A stretch of 64,000 nucleotides of DNA from Candidatus Rhodoferax bjergmarkensis (GTDB lineage Bacteria; Pseudomonadota; Gammaproteobacteria; Burkholderiales; Burkholderiaceae_C). Shown here in pieces: positions 44,548-52,536 of this stretch (position 1 is its first letter; every line of letters starts with the position of its first letter). The position numbers and the translations under genes are program-made. The stretch covers positions 186,001-250,000 of the forward strand of contig JADJFX010000008.1 in assembly GCA_016708345.1 (NCBI GenBank), written 5' to 3'. The notes below the pieces were generated by a model. It worked only from the letters and a program-made list of their open reading frames with translations. It had not been told where the DNA came from and made no database searches.

Positions 44548-45941
44548 GGGTGAACCTGCGCCCGCCATTGCTGGCGGGCGAACCTGCCCACCACGTCACG
44601 ATCTGGCGTGTCGTAGCCGTTTCAATCCACGCCCGCCATTGCTGGCGGGCGAACACAGGGAAGGCTTCAGGGCGGACATTGTTGGTTTCAATCCACGCCC
44701 GCCATTGCTGGCGGGCGAACCTCCCTGCCGAGCCGCCATAACCCGCCATTGCAGAAGTTTCAATCCACGCCCGCCATTGCTGGCGGGCGAACCGGCACCG
44801 GCTCCTGCTCCAACAGCTGCGGCGCGGGGTTTCAATCCACGCCCGCCATTGCTGGCGGGCGAACCCTGGCATGACGGGCCTGCATGGGCTACCACCAAAG
44901 GTTTCAATCCACGCCCGCCATTGCTGGCGGGCGAACCCCGTGCCGTTGGCTTTGACGGTGGCCATCATGGTTTCAATCCACGCCCGCCATTGCTGGCGGG
45001 CGAACCCCACGACCTGGCAGGCTTTGAAGACCGCAAGGGCGGGTTTCAATCCACGCCCGCCATTGCTGGCGGGCGAACCTACGGTTAGGGGGGAAGCCTG
45101 GTTTCAATCCACGCCCGCCATTGCTGAGTGCGTTTCAATCCACGCCCGCCATTGCTGGCGGGCGACTTCATGACAACCTGAGTTATGAGGCGCTGGCCTT
45201 GTTTCAATCCACGCCCGCCATTGCTGGCGGGCGAACCATCGCTCCACTTTGTCGGATGCCTGCCAAGTTTCAATCCACGCCCGCCATTGCTGGCGGGCGA
45301 ACCTGCCAGCTGAGAGTCAATTGATTCATGGATGTTTGATGTTTCAATCCACGCCCGCCATTGCTGGCGGGCGAACCAGCCAATAGGGTAAACCGCCGTA
45401 ATAGCCAGCGGGTTTCAATCCACGCCCGCCATTGCTGGCGGGCGAACCCGCCCTTGAGGCCCGGTTAGCGCGGCGTTAGGCGTTTCAATCCACGCCCGCC
45501 ATTGCTGGCGGGCGAACCGACCAGCTCGCTATCCATAATGTGACACCAATGGGTTTCAATCCACGCCCGCCATTGCTGGCGGGCGAACCATGACCAGTGC
45601 CGGCCATGGACTGCCCGTTGGTTTCAATCCACGCCCGCCATTGCTGGCGGGCGAACCGTTGCCATCGTATTCCCAGCCGAGCTCACAGTTTCAATCCACG
45701 CCCGCCATTGCTGGCGGGCGAACCGTAACGGCAGCCACTCACGCCGCCATGCCGGCGGGCGTTTAATCCACGCGCCATTCGCGGGTTTAGCCCGCCATTG
45801 CTGGCGGGCGAACCAGATGCGCCATTCAGGCTCCCGGTTTCAATCCACGCCCGCCATTGCTGGCGGGCGAACCCCCAACCCTGATCGACTGGCCTGACTC
45901 GGGATGTTTCAATCCACGCCCGCCATTGCTGGCGGGCGAAC
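44548..45941 (-). CRISPR. Subtype I-C CRISPR array, about 21 repeats
   Basis: A 36-base repeat. On the minus strand it starts GTTCGCCCGCCA, has loop GCAA, then TGGCGGGCG, and ends TGGATTGAAAC, the I-C-type end. Intact repeats begin (plus coordinates) at 44619, 44685, 44757, 44829, 44901, 44970, 45043, 45201, 45267, 45341, 45412, 45482, 45553, 45621, 45688, 45837 and 45906. Most spacers are 30-38 bases. Damaged copies: 44548-44583 (5' half diverged, the trailer end), 45101-45126 (truncated, only 5 bases before the next), 45132-45166 (one base short) and a garbled stretch 45735-45813. Transcription is leftward, away from cas2, with the leader at the high-coordinate end, so 45906 is the newest repeat. 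Spacer targets cannot be named without a search. Confidence 0.97.
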
Positions 45942-46166
45942 CCCTTCTGCGCCAAAGCTTTGTCTGGAAACAATTTTTTCTTGTATTTGCGCGAACCTTG
46001 CAGCAAGTGCATTAATCAATACGCCAGTGTGCGTGAGAAACAAGAATAAATCATTTAAAACAATGGTTTACGAAGAGTGCGAACCACTTGGTGAAAATGC
46101 AATCACTTGGGGTTCGCGGCCATGACCATACCATGAGATTCACCAAACGGCGGCACCATCCTGCCG
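45942..46166 (-). promoter_or_regulatory. CRISPR leader
   Basis: AT-rich stretch between cas2 and the first repeat with no gene, the expected place of the leader and array promoter. It holds the heptamer GCGAACC, which equals the repeat end plus its usual next base, at 45991-45997 and 46079-46085, and inverted (GGTTCGC) at 46111-46117. An exact promoter cannot be fixed by eye. Confidence 0.7.
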
Positions 46167-46460
46167 TCAAAGCACCAGCGGCCCATCAAAGTCAACCGCC
46201 GTGAACGCGCCATGCTCCAAAACCTCAAACCCGCGTGTTTGGGGGATACGGTAGAGCCGAAGGCAGTCCGTCTTGGTGTCAATTTCTGCCAGCAGTTCAC
46301 GTTCCAACGCCTCAAACTTCGCCATATCCAACTGGCATTCAAAAACCGACTTTTGTACTCGCTGGCCTATGCCTTCGCAAACCCGCGCCACGCGGCGCAA
46401 GCGCCGCCGCCCGGCCTTGGTTTCGGTGTTGACGTCATAACAAACAAGCACCAGCATCAC
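46167..46460 (-). CDS. cas2: Cas2 (subtype I-C)
   Basis: 97 residues. MMLVLVCYDVNTETKAGRRR, LRRVARVCEGIGQRVQKSVF and ECQLDMAKFEALE are the ferredoxin-like Cas2 fold. Structural partner of Cas1 in spacer integration. Last cas gene, 6 bases after cas1. Intact. Confidence 0.96.
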   Translation of the reverse strand: MMLVLVCYDVNTETKAGRRRLRRVARVCEGIGQRVQKSVFECQLDMAKFEALERELLAEIDTKTDCLRLYRIPQTRGFEVLEHGAFTAVDFDGPLVL

Positions 46461-46466
46461 GCCGCC

Positions 46467-47495
46467 TCACTTCGCCACGAAGGGCACATAGGGTGCGTCG
46501 TCTTCACGCATGGCCCGCGCCAACAAGCGCGCCTGCACCAAGGGCACCAGCCCCAAAGGCACGGACTGCGCCAGCAGGGGGTGATTGATCTCGTCCTTTT
46601 TGCGCTCCTGGTACGCGACCACCACGGTCTTGCGGGCATCCGGCTCCAACAGCACACCGCCACCTTCGCGCAGCGCAAAGTCGTCAGCACTCAATTGCCC
46701 CCGGTTGATTAGCGTCAACGCCAGGCGGTCGGCCCAGGGGCGAAACTCTTCCATCAAGTCCAGTGCCAAAGCGGCGCGGCCGGGACGCAAGGCGTGCAGG
46801 AAACCCACCTGCGGGTCCAGCCCGGCAGCCTCCAGCGCACTGCGGCAATCGTTCATCCACATGGCATACAAGAAGGACAGCATGGCGTTGAACCGGTCAC
46901 GCGGCGGGCGGCGCGTGCGCCCATCCATGGAAAAGGCGGCCCGCTGATCGGGGCGAACCAACAGGTTCAAACCGCTGAAGTATTGGCGGGCTGCAGAGCC
47001 CTCCACACCCCGCAGGGTGTCCAGGTCTTTGACGTCTGGCAATGCACGCAGGGCGGCGGCCAAGTCATCGGCAAGACGCGTCAGCACCTTGGCTTCATCT
47101 TCTGCCTTGGCCTCGCGGGCACCGCGCTGCAAGACTTGCCGGGTGTTTTTAATCTTGCCCGCCACGCTGGCTCGCGCCATATCGAGCGTAAAAGCGGGGT
47201 CAGCCACACGCTGAAACTGCGCTTGGCGCAGCAGCACATTGCCCGACACTGCACCTTCCAGGCGGGCCTTGAAGCGGCCGTTGTCATCCAGCAGCACCAG
47301 CGCTATGCCGCTTTCTGCCAGCCGGTGCATGAGCGGTGCCGACAACCCCGTGTGGCCAAAACACACGACTGAACTCACGTGGTGCAGCGGCACACGCAAC
47401 CGGGTTTCTCGGTCCACCTCGACCCGCAAGGTGTCGTTGTCAAGCCGCAAATACGTCTCGGGCGTGGTGATGTACAGGGTGTTGAGGAGTTGCAT
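46467..47495 (-). CDS. cas1: Cas1 integrase (subtype I-C)
   Basis: 342 residues. MQLLNTLYITTPETYLRLDN at the start; metal ligands in the alpha domain are present (Glu in GVEGSAARQYF, His in GFLHALRPGRAAL, Glu in DLMEEFRPWADR). Catalyses spacer insertion with Cas2. Open and normal in length, unlike the effector genes of the same operon. Confidence 0.97.
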   Translation of the reverse strand: MQLLNTLYITTPETYLRLDNDTLRVEVDRETRLRVPLHHVSSVVCFGHTGLSAPLMHRLAESGIALVLLDDNGRFKARLEGAVSGNVLLRQAQFQRVADPAFTLDMARASVAGKIKNTRQVLQRGAREAKAEDEAKVLTRLADDLAAALRALPDVKDLDTLRGVEGSAARQYFSGLNLLVRPDQRAAFSMDGRTRRPPRDRFNAMLSFLYAMWMNDCRSALEAAGLDPQVGFLHALRPGRAALALDLMEEFRPWADRLALTLINRGQLSADDFALREGGGVLLEPDARKTVVVAYQERKKDEINHPLLAQSVPLGLVPLVQARLLARAMREDDAPYVPFVAK

Positions 47496-47521
47496 GGTGA
47501 AGTGGGGCCACTGTGGAGACG

Positions 47522-48166
47522 CTAGGCGTCAGGATCAAACAGGGCGGCACGCGCGGCCAGCACGCCTGCGTGCGTGGCCTGTGGTTGGCACCGTTCTTGT
47601 AGCGAACAGGCCTTGCAGCGCAGGGCCGCTTGCTCCGCCACTAAGGGCGGCGGCAATTTTCCGCTGGCCAGCATGTGGCGAATGGCATCGGCGGTCTGCG
47701 CCACCTCTGCGCGCAGTTGTTCGGTGATAGGCACCACGCGCCGCCGCTTGGAGGTGGCGTAGTAAAGGGCACCCTCGTTCACCGCTTTGCCGGTCATGGC
47801 CTGCAGGCACATGGCTTGCGCGGCCAGTTGAATGTCGTCACACGCGGCGATGGCGGCGGCCTTGTTGCGGCTGCCATGTTTGTATTCCACAGGGTAAGGC
47901 ACGCCACCCGCCAAAAACTCCACCACGTCCGACTTGCCCACCAGACCAAGCGCGTCGTGCCACAGCGGCAAGGCACGCTCCACACGCACACCTTTGGCGG
48001 TTTCGACGCTGGGCTGATCCACTTTGGCGTGCAGGGCTTGCCCGCGCAGGGTGTAGATGTTTTCATCAAACACCTGTTCCAGGTGAATCAGGCCGCACTG
48101 GCGGGGGCAGTAATGCCAGTGCTGCAGGGCGGACAGGGGGATTTGCTCCGGCGCTTCCATGGTCAT
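47522..48166 (-). CDS. cas4: Cas4 exonuclease (subtype I-C)
   Basis: 214 residues. RecB-family nuclease: first iron-sulfur Cys in WHYCPRQCGLIH, nuclease core GKSDVVEFLAGGVPYPVEYK, and the C-terminal Cys triad ALRCKACSLQERCQ. Trims prespacers and selects PAM with Cas1-Cas2. 19 bases after the Bro-N gene, 26 bases before cas1. Confidence 0.96.
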   Translation of the reverse strand: MTMEAPEQIPLSALQHWHYCPRQCGLIHLEQVFDENIYTLRGQALHAKVDQPSVETAKGVRVERALPLWHDALGLVGKSDVVEFLAGGVPYPVEYKHGSRNKAAAIAACDDIQLAAQAMCLQAMTGKAVNEGALYYATSKRRRVVPITEQLRAEVAQTADAIRHMLASGKLPPPLVAEQAALRCKACSLQERCQPQATHAGVLAARAALFDPDA

Positions 48167-48185
48167 TTATGCCGTTTGCGCACGC

Positions 48186-49022
48186 CTAGTCTGCGCGACT
48201 AGCTATCTTTTTAGGAGCACTCTGCAAAAAACTCTCGCCTGATACTACGGATTTCCCGGTTTGGTTTTCAAGTTGGTTGCGGGCTTGGGCGGCAATGCGC
48301 CCACCCGCTTTCGCAGCGGTTTTGTTCTCTGCCATGCCGGTGGCCTCCACACTCTCGGCAATCTGGCGGGTGGACAACTCAGCCAGCGCAGTAAAAATAA
48401 GCTCCGCCTCGCTCATGTGGTCGCGCAGGTTGTGGCTGGCAAGGCCCTTCATTTCCTTGTGCTCTTTGACGCTGACGCCAGACCACTCCTGGTGAATGAT
48501 GTTGGTGAGAATCGCAAACTCGCTGCCTTTTTTGATGTCGTGCTCGCTCCAGTATTCGGTAAGCTTGTTGCGCGTTTCCTGCCCGGTCATGCGCTGCTGA
48601 ATCCATTTGTCGCTGCGGCCGTGCTGCTGCCAGGGTCTGCGGGCACGGTCGAGCGACAGGGCCGGGTCTGCCATTTCTTGCATGCGCTCGTAACCCACCT
48701 TGGCCAGCCAGAGTTTGATGGGCTCGGCTTTGGGGCTGGGGATGGATTGCACCAGGCGCAGCAGGGTCTCGGCGGTGGCAACATCGGTGAGGCGTTGCTT
48801 GCCGTCTGCCGCGGGTAATTTCAACTGTCGACAAATTGTCGACAGTTCAGCGCCGTCCTCAGACTTGACGCGAATCTTCATCTTGAACCAGTAATCACGG
48901 GCGTTTTCACTGTCCGTCAGCACCTGCACTACGTCAATGACGGAAAACCACCAGGTTTCCGTTGCTTCGTCGTACACGCGGCGGATGGATTGGCCGTCGA
49001 ATTCGGTGGGCAGGATTTTCAT
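48186..49022 (-). CDS. Bro-N / DinD-type protein inserted in the cas operon
   Basis: 278 residues. N-terminal Bro-N domain (IRRVYDEATETWWFSVIDVV, DYWFKMKIRVKSEDG, IPSPKAEPIKLWLAKVGYER), known from phage antirepressors, and a C-terminal part like DinD, the SOS-inducible inhibitor of RecA filaments (LASHNLRDHMSEAELIFTAL, AENKTAAKAGGRIAAQAR). Not a Cas protein. It lies 24 bases after cas7 and 19 bases before cas4 on the same strand, so it is expected to be co-transcribed. It is fully open although cas7, just upstream, is broken. Its function in the locus is unknown. Confidence 0.85.
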   Translation of the reverse strand: MKILPTEFDGQSIRRVYDEATETWWFSVIDVVQVLTDSENARDYWFKMKIRVKSEDGAELSTICRQLKLPAADGKQRLTDVATAETLLRLVQSIPSPKAEPIKLWLAKVGYERMQEMADPALSLDRARRPWQQHGRSDKWIQQRMTGQETRNKLTEYWSEHDIKKGSEFAILTNIIHQEWSGVSVKEHKEMKGLASHNLRDHMSEAELIFTALAELSTRQIAESVEATGMAENKTAAKAGGRIAAQARNQLENQTGKSVVSGESFLQSAPKKIASRAD

Positions 49023-49046
49023 CTTTGTGGGCTTTCAAGAATTGAA

Positions 49047-49890
49047 TCAAAACACCGGGACAAATTCGCCGTTCAACCCGTCCAGATTACCGCCTTCAAC
49101 TGATCCATCACTATTGACTTTCAATGACCGGTGCACTTTGGCAGATGAATACTGGCCTGACTTGTTGTTGTGTTCCCACCAGACAACAGTTAAAACTTCC
49201 ATGCTGCCATCGGGTCGCGCTGACGACGCATCACCTTCAAAAAGCTTGGGCAACATGGTTTTTATGGTTTCAGCATCTGCATCGCTAAAGCCGGTTCGCT
49301 CTGCCAACTGAGGGCTCATGCTGCCGTAGGTCACGTAAATTGCGTTATCAACCCGGTGCTTCATGCCCATGGTGTCGGAACCGCGTTTGCTGCCGTCGCC
49401 TTCACCACTGACGCTCTTGGTAATCTGGGTGCTGGTGACGCTGACGCGCTCCAAACTGAATGCCGATTGAATGGTGACCGGGCCGCGAATCGGTATGGAT
49501 ACACCGCTAGCATCGCCGTCTTTGCCGAATGCAAACACTTGTCCAAAAGTGCGCACATCAAACCATTTTTCGCATGCCGCTTTGGCTGTATCGTCTTTTT
49601 TTGCCTTTTTGGGATTCCAGGCATCCTTACCCAAACCATTGGTATTGGACTCAGCGCGGTTACGTAGGCTGGTTTCGCCATCCGTTTTGCGATCATCGGA
49701 TTGCACAAAAATGCTTTGCCCGGCCTCCTGTAATCGATCACGCAACTTGCGCTTGAGACAAACATCCGTAATTTCGCCAAAGCCCCGTAGTCGGTGCGCG
49801 GACGATTCCCATTCAGTGGGTCGCCATTGGGGTTCGCATTTTGACTCGAATCACGAGGGCAAAGTCGATTTTGTGCTGTAACGTTGTCAT
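49047..49890 (-). pseudogene. cas7: cas7 (csd2, subtype I-C), two frameshifts near the 5' end
   Basis: From the ATG at 49890 (AGGAGCAACCC upstream) the protein starts MTTLQHKIDFALVIRV, then leaves frame in an A4 run (plus TTTT at 49839-49842). Restoring one base gives NANPNGDPLNGNRPRTDY, the Cas7 hallmark; a second missing base in G4 (plus CCCC at 49783-49786) is needed to reach GFGEITDVCLKRKLRDRLQE. The remaining 232 codons are open (IFVQSDDRKTDGETSLRNRA, FDVRTFGQVFAFG). Restored length is about 281 residues, normal for the Cascade backbone subunit. With both shifts no full Cas7 can be made. Confidence 0.88.
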
Positions 49891-49905
49891 GGGTTGCTCC
49901 TTAAT

Positions 49906-51817
49906 TTATTCAATTGGGTCAGTGGCAGATTCTTGCGTCGGTGGTGTGTCATCGGAAGGTTTGAGTGCCTGTCGCTGGCAGTGATAGCCCAACAGAAACT
50001 CACCAGAGAGCGGCCCATCCTGTGTAAAGTCATCGCCAGAAAACGCGCTCATCACGTCATCCAGCAGCACATCCATCTTGAACAGAAAGCCCCACGCGAT
50101 ACCCTCAAGCGTGTCTTATAGGGAACCAATGCCAGCTCAATGGTTCGCCACGTTGAATACGGCCGATCCGCAAACCGTTGCATCAATCGCGCTGCCGTTG
50201 TATCCCGCGTTTCACGCGCGACAAACAAGGCGCGACTCTCAATGTTCTCGGCAATGGCTAGCAGCCGCCCATACAAATAGTCTCGCGTCTTACGATCAGT
50301 CTCAAGTGTCATTTGGTAATCCCTTTCTGTTTGACTTCCCTTGAAAAGTGCGCAGGCAATGCCAAGGCACTTTTCCCATTCCCATTTATCCTCAAAGCCC
50401 AATCGATTACTGGCTCGACGAGTAGTTGATTCCACGAGATCGCGCGGCAACGGCGAACTATCAACAATGCACGGCAGAAGCCGCTCCGCCACCGCCTTGC
50501 GCAATTTATCGTCCACACGTCGGCCATAAGCCGCTTCAGCAATATCACGCGGAGCGGGCGCACCGCAAACTTTCTATCCTTGCCAAAGTTCTGAGGCCAT
50601 GCGCATTTGAAGTGCCAGGTCTCAATCCGATTAAGAAATTCGGAACCCTTGATTTCAAGATAAAAAGTAATTGCCATTCGGCCCGGCGTCGCCGAATCAA
50701 GCCCCATGACAACAATGTCGTCAGTTGGCGCAAGCTCCTTGCCATAGCCTCGAATAGCACTCTTCAGGCGTAACGCGAATGCTTGCGCCACATCACAAAT
50801 TTCGCTTGCGACCATTTGACTTGGCAACTCAATGCCTAACAAATCAAGCGTGCTAAAAAATGGACTAGGAACTGGTTTCCCACCGACAGACCAACTCACC
50901 ACAACTTGATCACCATTGCGATATGCCTGGCGCGCGATCAACCACCGAAGCGCGTTGTGTGCTTTCTGAGTTACCTCAAATCCAACACTGGCAGCCTCAT
51001 CCGAGTCAAGAAATCTTCCACGAAATGTGTAGCCAGTGGTGTCATTTGAAGAAATCAATTTCGCTTTATCACCCCCATGCCGCAACTTGGCGGGATGCTG
51101 TATGGATAGCGCCTTATCCTCGCCTGTCACCATGCAATAACCGCGTTTTGTCTGGCGATCTTGGTAATAGTTGACCCAGGATTCGATCAGCGCGTCGTCT
51201 TGCCATGTGCTGGAAACTGGATTGCCTAGTTCTTCTACCCGCCAGCGCACAAAGGCTTCATCAGGCGTTTGCGTAGCTTGTATTACTTTGAAAATTGCTG
51301 GTGTTTGGTCTTTTTTTCGCCTGGCCACTTTTTAAAATTTTCCTTCTGAATCGGGCTGCAATACGGCAGCACGCATCAAATCGGAAACGATATGACCTTG
51401 CTCTACGTAGCGCAGAATCGCATTCAATTTCGGGTGTTTGTAATCTGATGCGGCCCAATCCCGCAGTGCAGCCAAAAACTTCTGGTACGGCTCCACAGGT
51501 TGTTTGGCAAAGCCAGAAGTGACATCTCCACCGAAATCAAGAAAGTCGGCCGCAACGTACTGAAGCTTGTCACAAAGAGGGTGATGCGCGGGTTTACTAC
51601 CAGCACGCCCACCAGATTCTTCAGAACAAGGAATCATCGTGTTGCATGCGTTCTTATCCAAAACCATCGCGCGCTTGAACGCGCCGTCAGCATCCAACAC
51701 GATTTCAATTTGCACCTGCTGCGTGGTGTGGCAAATGGGCATGAGCAACTCAGAACCATCTTGCTCATGACCCGCATTACGCTCGTATGTCTCATACAAC
51801 TTCTGAACCCAGCTCAT
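49906..51817 (-). pseudogene. cas8c: cas8c (csd1), in-frame stop plus two frameshifts
   Basis: The start MSWVQKLYETYERNAGHEQD at 51817 overlaps the cas5 stop (ATGA). Residues 1-161 end at an in-frame TAA (51332-51334), and the same frame resumes with KVARRKKDQTPAIFKVIQ, so this is a nonsense change. A missing base near 50563 shifts the frame before PAPRDIAEAAYGRRVDDKLR. Another missing base at 50088-50093 shifts it before FLFKMDVLLDDVMSAFSGDD; the repaired frame ends LKPSDDTPPTQESATDPIE at 49906. Repaired length is about 637 residues, near normal for the I-C large subunit that reads the PAM. As sequenced it is non-functional. Confidence 0.88.
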
Positions 51818-52536
51818 TCCAATCCTTCCAGTGCAGCGTATTCAGCCACCACCGATCGTTGGCTTTCGTTAATACCAAAAGGCTTCACTGTCATGTCACG
51901 CACATAGCGTTTGACGGCGCAATCTTCAGGACGATCAAAGCGAATGACCCCGTTGTTCATTGTTTGTCGCCAGAAGCGTGCGTGCAATTTTTGGTCGCCT
52001 GTTTCGTCGGGGTAGTCAAAGCCATGAAACATCAACCCGAAGGCCAATTCGCCTGCGTCATCCAGTTCACCTGCCCCGTCGCCAAACTTGCAAGACTCCA
52101 CATAGCCCTGACAGTCGCGGGTGCCGAGAAATATGTCTTGCCGACCGCCGCGCTCGACCATGCGTTTGGCTATGGCGAAATGTTTCCCCTCGATCTGATC
52201 TTCTTTAAGCGCGGCACGATGGGAATTCCATTCAAAGTGCGCTCGCACCTGATATTCAACATCGGCCAGGAAGGTGTAGATCGCCAGCGTGTTGTCTCCG
52301 CCAAACTCCTGCGGTTTGGTGCCCTTGGTTTGCGTGCGGATGCGCTTCATCACACGTACTTCATCAATGACCCAAATCAGCGTGGGCTTCCAATAAATGG
52401 ATTTCACGATGCCCTTGAGTGCTTCGTAGGTTGGTACGTGGTACGAACACTTTTCACCCCCCACTTTGGTCAAGGGATCGGTGAACAAGGCATATCGCCC
52501 ATGGACCTTGAATTCAATGCTGTTTTTAACCAACAT
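51814..52536 (-). CDS. cas5: Cas5 (subtype I-C, crRNA-processing)
   Basis: 240 residues from the ATG at 52536, which overlaps the end of cas3 by 11 bases. LVKNSIEFKVHGRYALFTDP, then YHVPTYEALKGIVKSIYWKP, a Gly-rich region IFLGTRDCQGYVESCKFGDG and a final GLMFHGFDYPDETG. In subtype I-C Cas5 replaces Cas6 and cuts the repeat at the stem base. No lesion, which makes it the only intact effector-side gene. Confidence 0.95.
   Translation of the reverse strand: MLVKNSIEFKVHGRYALFTDPLTKVGGEKCSYHVPTYEALKGIVKSIYWKPTLIWVIDEVRVMKRIRTQTKGTKPQEFGGDNTLAIYTFLADVEYQVRAHFEWNSHRAALKEDQIEGKHFAIAKRMVERGGRQDIFLGTRDCQGYVESCKFGDGAGELDDAGELAFGLMFHGFDYPDETGDQKLHARFWRQTMNNGVIRFDRPEDCAVKRYVRDMTVKPFGINESQRSVVAEYAALEGLE

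Noticed and set aside
44327..45088. Open frames running through the CRISPR array
   Set aside because: They are translations of the 36-base repeat, a multiple of three, with repeated NPRPPLLAGEP-like peptides; not genes.
44548..45941. Plus-strand orientation of the CRISPR array
   Set aside because: The I-C repeat end ATTGAAAC, the cas2-proximal leader and the diverged terminal repeat at 44548 all indicate transcription on the minus strand.
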